Assembly: GCA_948470475.1 (NCBI GenBank)
Contig: OX419339.1
Coordinates: 14,447,363-14,511,362 of the forward strand
Length of the DNA: 64,000 bases
Origin: Galaxea fascicularis
Taxonomy: Eukaryota > Cnidaria > Anthozoa > Scleractinia > Euphylliidae
Direction of reading: 5' to 3'
Made by a program: the position numbers and the translations under genes. Shown here piece after piece: positions 25,101 through 37,600 of this stretch. Numbering within the stretch: position 1 is the first letter of the stretch; each line of letters starts with the position of its first letter. Under the pieces are notes generated by a model. It was given only the letters and a program-made list of their open reading frames with translations, had not been told where the DNA came from and made no database searches.

Positions 25101-28100
25101 CGCACAAGACACAAGACCAAGTCTATTGCGCTGCTTACGTCAGCAGGGGTTGGCCAGCGAATTACCTCGGTTTGCGTTTCACGACACGCAGGTGAAAACT
25201 CCTCTATGGATGAAAGCTACCAAACAGTTGAGAAAACTTAGATGCTTTGTGTAAGATGTAGACTAACAACGTTGATAAAAACGTTCCTCAGTACGGCGCT
25301 ATAAACAGCTAAAGCCTTTTCGCATACCTATATCGTTGTTGAGAAAACTCAGGAGCGTTATCGTTAAGGTCTTTGAGCACGATCTGGACGTCAACCTCTG
25401 AGGACTGGCGCGGGGAGACACCAACCTCCTCTACTCGAATTCTGAGGAAATAAACATTGGAATCGCGCTCGTAGTTCAGGGGATTGGGGAGAGCGAGCCT
25501 TCCCGTGTTACTGTCCAAGATAAATTTATTGCCAACATTACCTAAAAACAAAACAAAACAAAAACAAGAGATAGTTCAATGATTCTGGCAACCCAAATAA
25601 ACGAAATGACGCCTTGTTTTAATTTACACAGCTGAGCAACGGCTCGACGGGCAGTCAGTCTAAAATGCTTTGCCTTATATAGAAATGCTAGATAATTTCA
25701 AGTTAAGTTGTACTAGCCACCTAAAATTCGGTGGCACACAAGAAGAGGAACCTCTGAAAAGCTTTGACTCAAACGGTGACTTCGCGTATCATATACGTTT
25801 AAGATACGTTACTGAGCAAAACAAACACTCGAAGTTTTGTGGATGATATATATGAAATAAATCATATATAGTGGTTTTCTCGAAAACATGAGCACATGAC
25901 GGTACATTGGTTTCTTCTACATTAATGCTGCTCAATGTAATTTACTTTCGGGACAGTGCAACTACAACCAACAAGTAGAACAAGTTGGAATAATGGCCAA
26001 AAGCCTATCTTGAAATGGCGTTTTCGTTCCCACTACCGTGGTGGTTACTTAAGCTTTCCAATTACTTCAAATATCTCTTCTTCTAAGCATACCCGGGGAA
26101 AAAACTTACCACGGACAACAGTATAAGAAAGCGAGGCACCAGAATAGCTTCGTGCCTCGACATAATCGATAGTGAATCCCTTCCGCGTATTCTCCTCAAT
26201 AGTAAATACGTATTCTTCCGTACTGAACTCGGGCGGATATTCCCCTACTTGCACGTGCAGTACGGCTTGCACGTGACGCGACGGCGTGTCGCTGTCACTC
26301 GCGCGCACGGTTATGTTGTACTCGGGCGCCATAAGTACCTGCTGTCCCCGAGTCTTAACGTTCCCACTCTCTGCCTCAACTTCAAACAAGGCCTTATCAT
26401 CTCTGCTGACCAGCGAGTAACGCAAATGGCCTCTCGAGTCTCGATCTGATGCTGTGAGTTTGTACACTATGGTACCCTGCACGGGGTTTCTGTTGACCTT
26501 GGCCATGTATAAGCCTTCAGATGTGTTCATGGTAAAGACCGGTGAATTGTCATTAACGTCGATAATATTGATCAAAACGTCAATATTAGTGAAGTCATCG
26601 GAGTTCTCCACCTGCACTATCAAGCTGTAATTCTGTGTTGTTTCGAAGTCCAGAGGCCGTGTTGTCACAATAGCACCGGTTCTTTCATGGATGCCAAACG
26701 GCGACCCCACAGGGGAAATAATTGAAAAGCGTGGAGACACGAGGCCAGCAGAATCTTTCACTAAGATAACTTCGGCACCCTGCTTCACATTTTCATGGAT
26801 ACTAACTTGCAGCTCTTTCTGTTGAATGTGATACTTCAAAAGAACAATCCTTACAGAAGCCGAAGCCGTTTTAGGTGGAATCCCATTATCCGAGACTTCA
26901 ATTCTGAAACGGTAAGGTGACTGCAGCTCTGTGAGAGGTTTCCTAGTTGTTATCCTTCCTTCCAAGTCAATACGAAAATATGTAGCCGCCACCTCATCGA
27001 GAATCTTGTAAGTGATGACGTCACTAGCATCCCTGTCACGTGCCCTAACCCACATCACATGGCTGTCAACAATAGCGTCGGCTAAGATCTGTCCTTCAAT
27101 AACTCCACTGTGAATATCTTCAAAGTACGGCTCGTTATCGTTAACGTTGCCTACGTGAACAACAACTTTCACGTAATTCATCTGATTACTGCTGTCTGTC
27201 GCCATAACAACAAGTTCATAGTGCGCCACGATTTCATAATCCAGCGGTCTAGTGGTGGTGATCAATCCTGTGTATACGTCTAAATGAAAATCTTTATTTT
27301 CATTTCCGTTCAAGATTTTAAAAGAAATCACCGGATCGACGCTCGCCGCTTCCAACCGAATAACTTGAGTACCCGCCATTTTATTTTCCAACACATCAGC
27401 TAAGTAGGATGGCGAAAGAAACCGAGGAGGGCCTGGAACAGCATGAATCTCGACACTGGCGTCAGCAGTGGCATTTCTAGCAGGCTGCCCGAGATCACGT
27501 GCCATCACTCTGAAATTGATTGGCTTTAGTGACGTCAAAGGTCGGGCCAGAACGACTGAACCATCCACAGGGTCAATGGAAATGAAGTTTTCTGCATTTC
27601 CACCGACGATCGAGTACCTGCAATGAAAGAAAAAGTACTCTAAAAATCCACCGTTATGGCAGGCTGCACGTTGTACGTTTGAAATAGTACCAGGTAGTCT
27701 ATGTCTATTTTCCAGTAGGTAGCCTTATTTTGCTGCATGGATTTGCGTTACAATTAAGGTCGTTAGGAACATTTATGATCAACAACAGTAGATCATTGTG
27801 TATCAGGACGATCTTTGTCCTTGTCCACGCGTACTGTCGATTCAGCACATGATTAGGATCACTCCTGAGATGCTTTTGCGGCTCTCCCATCAAGCTCTGG
27901 CTTTGCGGAAGACATTTGTGATGGGCTCCTGGTTAAGTTAATTACAGGGTTCATAACCTTATTCAAAAACAAATTTCCAGGAGTTTTCTAGGACTTTTCC
28001 AGGCCTAAGGAAATTTCTTTCCAAGACCAATAACACGTACTAGATGTCTCAATACTCAATACTCAATTTATTTCAATAAATTCAATAATAAATACATATA

Positions 28101-31100
28101 TATCTACAACCCGCAAATAGCAAAGCTAATCGAGACGGATTGTATAACTGATAATCAAATTAATATAGGCAAAATAAGTTATTAGTAAAATCAGGTAACG
28201 GTGAACAAATAAATACATAAATAAATAAATAAATAAATAAAATAGAGTAAAAAATAGGTATACATTCACAGATATTATTAACATGACTGAAATAAGAACG
28301 TATAAGAACACATAGAATATAAGGAAATAATAATAATTTTTTTTAATAATAATAATAATGAAAATTTTATTAACAATACAGCAACAAATAAATACATCTT
28401 TCACAAAGACAAAATATTTAAAATAAACGACTTCCCTCGATTGCAATAGGCAAAAAGCAGTTACATATCTTAAAAAGGATTCTTCAAATGACTAGAACAC
28501 TTTTGATGATTACTCGTGTGTTTCTGGAAATGAGATTCAATAAAAACCTATAATAATAATAATAATAATAATAATAACAGCTAGAGTTTGTTTAATGATA
28601 ATTAGTAATTTTTGCCATCAACATAGAGACATCAACATAATCATCCTCATTACCAAGTACCGCAAGTAAAAACTGGTGAATTTTATTTTTTAAAGTTTAC
28701 GCAGGTCACGCTTCAAACAATTCCACTACTTAGCTCCAAAAATGGAAAATGAATTCAGATGAATACTTAGTCTTGATTTTTTAACATATAAATTACCAGC
28801 ATCAGAAAATCTAGTGTTATATGTATGAACATCAGATGAACAAGAAAAAAGATCACAGATATTCCGAGGCCCAGAATTGGTAGATATGTCGTGCATTAGA
28901 GAAACCTTAATTACTGTAGTCTCCAGTTTTCCAGGATATTACAGGACCTCCAGGACTTTCCAGTTCTGAAAAATGCTAGACTAAAATTCAAGTACTTTCC
29001 AGGACGTCCCTGTAATTACTTGCACATTCCAAAGCGTTTTTTATAACAAGTACGTGTAACGTTTTATTGTGACCTGTGAAACTTCGTTTTGTTCTTTGTT
29101 GTAACAATGTAGTCGCAAAAATGTGACAAGGCGCCCTCGTTTTCCACAGTTTACCTGATACATGTCGTTCTTCGCCCTGTGCAAATTTGTCTAATTACAT
29201 CTTGGGCTAAAGTTACACGCTTTCACATTCAACTTCAGCACGATCTCCGAACTTACCTCAGAACTCCATTCTCACCCCAGTCCACATCGGATGCCACCAT
29301 ATCAAAAATACTGGACCCAACTTTAGTATCAACTTGAACCCAGGCCTTAAATAACTCTGTGCCAAAGACAGGATCATTATCATTTACATCTGACACAACT
29401 ACGGTTACACGTGTCACAGCGCTAAGAGGTGGCTTCCCGTGATCCTCCACACGAACTATAATCACGTGTTGCTGTATGTCCTCTCTATCCAAAGTTTGTG
29501 TTGTTTTTAAAACTCCTTTCGATGGATTTATCTTAAATTTTCCGCTAGATCGAACATCCTCTTCGCCAACAATTGAGTACTTCAAAAGCGAATTCGACCT
29601 TTCATCGGGATCCACAGCTAAAACGCGTCCTATTTCCTGATCTTCGGGTAAATTCTCCGAGATGTAGAACTTGTAACTGCTGGAACTAAACTTGGGGGCG
29701 TTGTCGTTGATATCTTCAATATTGAACAAAACGTTTGGTCCAGCAAAGGTCCTCACCCCGTCATTTACGCTGATCTTAAGGTGATATGAAGCTTGCTCCT
29801 CACGATCTAACCGCTTGTTCACTCGGATCTTTGCAGTCGAGTCTATACACCAGTGGTCACCAAAGTTACCCTTTGCGATCCAGTATTTCAGAGTAGAGCG
29901 GCTGTCTTGCTGGGCATTAAAATGAACGAATGACTTCCCTGTAATATGGTGGAAATAAAGGGAAACAAATGAGAATAAGTTCATAGTATTGCGTTACCTT
30001 ACGACAAAAATATTGTCCAATATCAAATGGCTCACAGTTCGTAGCGTACTTCTTTGCTCTTACCACGTTATGACGTCATCCGTGCATTATCAGAGTTCAC
30101 ACGCAAGTCAAACGAAACTTGTTTGCTATGTCGACTCCAGTGCTGTTCTCTATCCCGCCCGGCCCGACCTGACTCATTCAATAAGTGTTTTATCATATGG
30201 CCTCCTTAGACTCTTCGTGAGCGCGTAAAAGATGAAGTTTTTACAAAAAAGCGACTAATTTGCACATAAAATTGATCTAATATGTTGTTTGTATTTGCTT
30301 TCTCGTTGTACAATAACCTTACAAGGTTAGACGCGACGAAATCCTCTGAAATCGTATCGCTCGGGGCCGTACGTATTCCTAACAGGGCCGTAGGGCTTCA
30401 TCCGGCCCTACTCAGGCTGATGCGTACGGCCCTCATACTGGGATTTTCTCAATACGGGTCATATGACAAAAAACGATACTTGCCAACAGGAGTGTTTTCC
30501 GGTATGTATTCCGCATATTCCTTGCTTGAGAACTGCGGCGAGGGACTGGCCCGATTCACCATCACCACAACATTTGCTGTAGCATTCCAGTAGGGAGGGG
30601 TGGAATCAGTTGCTGTGACAACGAAAGACCGCGAAGCACCCTGGGAATGATACAGCTGACTTTTTGTTGTTATAGTCCCAAGAACGGAATGAATTTGAAA
30701 ATTGTCATCGTTTAGTCTGTAGGTGATGGAGGAATGCTCTCCCGTGTCTTTATCAAACGCTTTTACGACGGTAACTACGGTGCCAGGAGGTTGATACTCA
30801 TCAACTGATGTGACAAACGGGTCGACTGGGAGAGCAAACCGCGGCCGATTGTCATTGACGTCCGTCACATTGATGATCACTTTAACCTGAAGTAAAAGGA
30901 CGAAACGTTAACACAAGAAACTACAGTAACCTGCTTGGTGGACAGAAAGAGTGCCGCAGGATGAGGAGGGGTGGAGTCAGAAACACGATTATCAGCCACT
31001 ACTGTGTTATTACTAATTAGGGTTAAAAACGGAAAGGATGTTGTAAATTATTAACGCAGAAAAATTTTTAGTCAATTGGCGACTTCTCTCAAACGATGGA

Positions 31101-31647
31101 ATACAACAAACCAGCTTTGTCAATAAAACACCACCCAACTCACGTTTGCAAATACGTTTTTTTTTTTAATTTGTGAGGGACAAGCGGTATATAGGATATA
31201 TAAATCAAATAGATTCCATTTGGTCGTGGACGTGTACTCTGATGACGCACGGACGACGTAAAAACGTGATAAGAACACGTCACGCTACTCGCATTCACCT
31301 CGTCACGCTACTCGCGTTCAACTCGTCACGCTATTCGCGTTCAGCTCGTCACGCTACTCGCAATTCAATTCAATTCAATTCAGTTTATTCACACTTTTAT
31401 AAAATATTTACATTGTATAAAGTAAGGTAAGAATACAATAATAAAGAAGAGGAAAAAGAAGAAAAAGAAAATTGATGACTTTGATGGAGGTGTAGGGTGG
31501 TCAGAGGAGCTTAGCTTTCAGGCAGAGTAATCACCGTAAATTCCGCGTTCACCTGGTTACGTACTTGTTTTTGCTACCAACTTGTGAAGGTATCTTTGCG
31601 TTGCCTGAGCACACCGCACGGCAAAATACAATATGTCTTTCCAATAA

Positions 31648-31678
<31 letters not shown>

Positions 31679-34600
31679 CCCCCTTAATTGACTCTAAAGG
31701 ACCGAGCAGTAATCTACTTTGCTGTTTCTTACAGTGTAAAAGACTTAACTTTTCTGTTATACTCTTCGTTTGGCATTTCGAAGTAGTCTGTGTTCTTTGT
31801 TCTTGGATCTCACTTACCTCTTTCGGCAGAGAAGGCTGGCCACGAGATAACCCCTTCTGTACCGCGCGCACAACTAACGCATGCTGCTTCATTTTCTCAT
31901 AATCCAACTGCTTTCTAAGGGTAAGCACACCACTTCGGGTGCCCACGATAAACCGGTTCTGCGGATCGCCGCCCACGATGAAGTATTCAACTGTAGTACC
32001 AAGCCCACCGCTTTTCTGCGCATGCACCGTCAAGAGCACCGTGCCCATTTTGAGATTCTCAGGTACGACCTTACGATAAACTGGTCGGAGAAATTTTGGC
32101 GGGATATAAGATAGCGAGTGAACTGTCACCGACACGCTCACAGCAGTCTGTCTATTAGGAGTCCCCTGGTCGGTTGCTATGACAGAGAATTCGTACTTCT
32201 TGTCAGTTACGGATCCCAGGCCCTGCCTAACTGTAATAATCCCTTTGACTGGGTGAATATTGAACACATCGTTTGAAAGTTTGTATATTATATCAGCATT
32301 AGCGCCCTGGTCTAAGTCCCGTGCTTGGACGGTCAGCACTGTGGTACCCATACTGGCATCGTCCGATAAGGAAACCCAATATGAGGACTGAAGGAACTCA
32401 GGATCATGATTATTGGTGTCTTGAACGTTGATAGTCACTGTGAAAAAAAAAACATAAAAATACACCCACTAGAAAGACTTCCCTTGAAAAAATTCAATTC
32501 TATCCGCCAGTGTTCCGGCCACTAGTTTGAACTTTTTGAAATAACAATAACAGTAACAAAATATTATTTGTTTCTACAGCAGCAGTTCCATCTCTGTCCA
32601 ATAGTACTTCAGAACAATTTACTGTCAAAGCACACCCTTTAATGGAATAGGGAAAATTACTTGAGTTGCTGACAGTTTTGTTTTTCAGTTGGAAATGTGT
32701 AGCATGTCCGCTCGCCCAACGAAAAGCTGCGTGGGCTTGTGTCAGTCAAATCGCTATTTTGCCGCCAGTAGGTTTGTTGTTGCGGTCCATCATTTCAAGA
32801 TCAAGCGAAACTCGCTCTATTTAACAACAGCTAACGAATCTAGCGGACGAACCGCAACAGAGCCGAACCGAACCGAACCACCGATTCGAACCGATTCCGA
32901 ATCCGAACCGAATCTATCTAACGAACTGCTTCTTTTTGCCACCATATTGAGGATGTGGTTGGCGGCAGCTGTCTCAAATTCAAACTATTTTCCTACTTTT
33001 TCTGTGAAACTCAGATGATCGTCAACACTACAAATATTTCAGGAATGTCTAATGTGTTGAAAATGAAAACCAATCAGATACAATAACATTTGTCGTTAAT
33101 GGTTTTTTTTATTTTTGCGTCTGATTGGTTGAAGAACAATAAACATTCCAGAAATAATCCTTAGTGTTCACGGTTCTGTGAGTTTCACAGTAGATTTTTT
33201 CCCTGAGATGGCAACTGCAACATCGTTACTGCAAAGCAAAAACAAAAGAACAGGAGGGGTTCGCTGCATAAAGACGGAAATAGTTTAAACCAATTATTGC
33301 TCATAGAATATCCTTAACAGCAAGATTAACAATTTAATAAATGTTTGTTAACAACTGCAACGATAGAACGTCGTAAATTGTTCCTACAACGAAGCGCATT
33401 GAACAAAAATCAGTATATTTTCGGTTTCTGTGCGCAAAGCTTTAAGAGATCAGTAGCAGAAGAGCAGAAGTTCTTTTACCTGAAGTAACCGCTGATTCCC
33501 GCTGGGCAGCTTCAGCGCGGTCCGTGGCTCGGATCGAGAAGGAATATTGGTTAGCAAAGGACCAGTCAAGGTATCCCGACAGCACCAGCGCGCATCCCTC
33601 AAGGGTGTTCCTAACAGCGAACGTATCCATTGTATCCGGATCCATATTCTCCATACTGCATACGAACTTTCCGTTCTTTTCTCTGTCTTGGTCTGAAGTG
33701 TCTAGAACAGCCACTGTCCCTTCGAAGTCGGAGTCTTCACGTACATTCACTGCAGTGCAAGAGAGGTTTCGCCATTAGAGGAAAGCTAGATTCACGAAGT
33801 TTGTCGTATTGTGATGACGAACAAGTGACAACACTTTTACACCTTTCGCTGTAAAGTGAGCCGTTTTCTTCTAAGCTAAAGCCGGAGTCTTGCGCGAGTC
33901 CAGTCTCATTTTTTTTTAACTGACGTGAATCACCTTCTCTTGACAAATGATGGAAAACTACTCTAGTTACAGAGAAAGTAGAACTGACTGTTCAAGGAAA
34001 ACGAGCGATTCCCAACAGTAGCAGCTGCGCAAGCTTTTAAAAAACAGAGGCTTTTTATTTGAAGTTCGAGACTGACAAAAGTGAGCGTTGAAACCAGACT
34101 GTTTCCGACCTCAATACTTCGTATCACTCACTGGTGGAGTAAAAGAAACTGGGTACAAGCATGTCGTCACGTGATAATTAAAAGCATATGCGCTCTAAAT
34201 AAGTAGTGATTGGGCGTAGTCTATTCATTGTACCTAAAGCTGAATATACCTTTCACAGGTGACATTATGTATTGTTACCTGTCCGCCACAACAATACCAA
34301 CAAGAAATGTTACAAAGTAAAAATAAGTTGTTACAAAACAGTAAAGTGGCAATACCTGTCCTTCAATACCTGTCCTGTTCAAAATAACTCTCAATTTGTG
34401 TACAAAGTTGTCACAGACGCAGTTCAATAGTTCTGTTTAGCGAAGACTTACGCACACATTGTACCGTCATCACATGGTTTAGTTCAATCAACTTCATAAA
34501 TTGTCAGAATGTTCAGATGAGTGTCCAATGCTTTGTTGCCATAAATTCATCTGCCTATACACAGAACCTTTTAACTTCATGGAAGGAATACGCCAAAAAA

Positions 34601-37600
34601 AAAAACAATTTTGGCCAAATAGGTTGAAGGGTCTAGAAGAATCGCGCGGAATATACCTTGGTACTTAGACGAATGGGCCATTGGCCGAAATGATTAAAAA
34701 CGGGATATTCTGCAAGATTAAGATGGATGATTGTTTATAATGGCGACTGAACTGAGTGGAGTGCAATTTTGGTCTGAAATCATACGCATGATTTCAAAAT
34801 CAAACGACCGCGCAGCGCGAGTTTGACTTGAAATCACAAGTATGATTTCAGACCAAAATTGCACTCCACTCAGGTCAATTACCACTTTATTACACCCATA
34901 TCCACTTCAGGAGACCCGGTTTTGAATTTTCATGGAATGAGAAAAGGATGCGATTTAGAGCAAAAAAAGGGTGCAATTTGTGAATAAATTGAACCTTTCA
35001 GAGCCAATCAGATTGCAAGAATAACTAAAGATTTTAAAATGGGGGTAACAAATTATTCAACACACTGATAACAAAGTACAATCTACCGAGTTTATTGCTG
35101 AAAAGCTGAAAAAAAAAAACGCCGTTTTTCTACAAGCCACACAAAATTACGTTTATCGCAGAATACCTGTTGAGCACGCACGCCGGACAAAAATTCGAAG
35201 AGCGCCATCGCCATATCTGCACAGTGTTGCATGCGTTGCGTTGAATTATAACAGTAAGTATTTGCAAGTACTAGGGTGGCAATAGGTATATGGCAAGAGC
35301 TTCACCCTTGTTCCATTATTTTACACATCAGCTCAGTGAATCACAATCCATGTGGAAAACAATCCAGCGTCTCAACAACCGCAATAAAATTTTTTCTAAC
35401 GTTTGGACCACCGCCACACATATGCCACGACACAAGTATTTGTCCTATCGGATCCAACCAACCAACCAAAGTTCAAGTTTTGTAACGTTGTAACAGAAAG
35501 TGGCAAATGCCAAGTTTCTCTTTTCAGTCACAATGAGCTCAAAGTAGGAGCGATGTGAAACTGAATACCAAATGTTTCCCTGCAACTCAAGCTGAAGGAT
35601 GTAACTTGTGCAAAATAGCGTTACCATGAAGTTGTTAGTCGTTAGTAATGCTGTTAGAAAGTGGCTATGTGATGCCATGAATCGTATTTCCGTGAGAATG
35701 AAAGATTGTTGGTAGTTTTGTTCAGGTTACCGTCTTGAGTAAAATTACTTTTCCGACAGCGTCTTTTACTCAAGCAGCTGCTACCTTCTAAGAGTACTTT
35801 CATAGCATAAAACCCTGGAGTACAAAGGCACCGGCTACGTGTACGAAGGGCGAAAATTACGAAACGGATAAACGCCGGAATGGTTTAGCATCCAGTAAGA
35901 AGTTACCTCTCGGAAAAACAAAGAACCACACATGTAACGGAAAGAGGCCAAAACAGAGGGAAATCGGTGCGTTACCCTTTAAACGAGTTAACATTGAATT
36001 TGACTTGGGGTAGAAAAAACTAATTCAAAAGAAGAAACAGGGAGCCAGTAGTTGTAGTTGATGTTGTTTTAGTTTGAGCAACTTTGACGGAGAAGTCACA
36101 ATTACAGCAACAGAAACGGAGCAAAACGGAAGAACATCTAAGAAAAAAAAAAAGAACACAGAGGACCGAGTGTTACCCTTATGAGTCAGTAGCTTGTTTT
36201 TTTTTTTTTAATCTGATTAGGTTAGCTTTCGGACAACGCCATTGAGAAGACTTGACGTTTCAAGAGAAAAAACGAGCAACAAGGAAAAGAAATGAACACA
36301 GGGTTAAGTAAAACCGTTTAACGATAACAGCTGGGTCAAATCTGTCCAAGTCTTTGTCTTTAAACAAAGGTGACGTTAACGAAAAAGAAAAGAAACAAAA
36401 CGAAAAAAAATAAATGAAGTAAGGCTGGGACAAGGGGTCACCTTAGATTGTAACAGATATGTGTTACTCTTAATCAAGGTTCGGTCCAAGTGTAAGTCTT
36501 AAAACAACGGTGACGTTCAAAGCTGTTCAAGGAATAGAAAAGAGAAAAAGAAGACAGAACAGAAAAGAAAACACAGGGCGATAAGAGTTACCCTTCACTG
36601 CAGCATCCTCATCGGAGACTAGAAAGACAGCTACGAGATCTGTTCCGATTTTGATGGATTCCAGGGCTGTTACTGAATTACAGAGGAATCACAAGTTAAC
36701 ATTACCAGCTGTGTATGAATCAGTGACACAGATGCAAACAACAAGTCAAAACTGTTATATTATATATTATGTACAGAACTTTGCAAGTGTTAATGCCTTA
36801 CATGTATACGTGCGTTTTACTTGAGGGTTGCTATTAATAAACGGAAGTGTGGAATTAATACTTAACTAGAAAATATGACAGTTAATGCTTCTAAGAACTT
36901 CATGCATTAGAATGAATTAGATCAGGTTAGCAAACATTAAAATAACCTACATGGACGAGTGGGGAAGTAAATTAGCTTTAAATAAATGCAGTGATGCAGG
37001 ACTTTCAACAATTTCAGTTTTGAAATAGCCGTGTGAGCTAATCAAAGTAGCTGGTGACCTGACAAATCTTTTCAGACATTTGAGAAAATCTAGAGATACT
37101 GTGGGCAGCGGTTTTCACTACTTGCCGGCTTCTTATGAAACCCCTGGTGATGTGACCAAAAACTGGTGAAGTAAAAATGCAAAAACTATCGCTGGGTTCT
37201 TTTGATATTACGATTAGCCCAGAAAGATGATATACTCGGCAATGGCGTGTACCGGTAACTATTGGCTGCCAACTCTCGTCGACTGCATTCAGAAGCGACA
37301 TTCCTCATCCATAAGGATCATGCATGAGGGATTACATAATAATCTGTATTATGCATGCATTTTGATTGGTTCTGATTTATGATCTATTAGAGGACAAGTG
37401 CACAGATGAAGTCATCTCTTAAATTTTTTTTCCCGTTTTTTATAAAATGGCGGAAACTTTTGAAAATGTTGAGTACATTTTACATAGATTTTGTTTTCCC
37501 ATTGTAAACCACGTGATGTTGCCCTAGAGAACTGCTTCTTTGAAATTTCGCCATATTCAGGAGCATATGTGTGCATAACTTATGAAAAGGCAAAAAGCAA

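Noticed and set aside
28126..28446. 106-codon hydrophobic minus-strand open frame
   Set aside because: AT-rich 3' UTR of a LINE tail; its Phe/Ile/Tyr/Leu content follows from base composition.
30470..30480. GT donor for cadherin exon 6 at 30479-30478
   Set aside because: It shifts the frame of exon 7 and gives a stop within eight codons, whereas the GC donor restores the conserved repeat.
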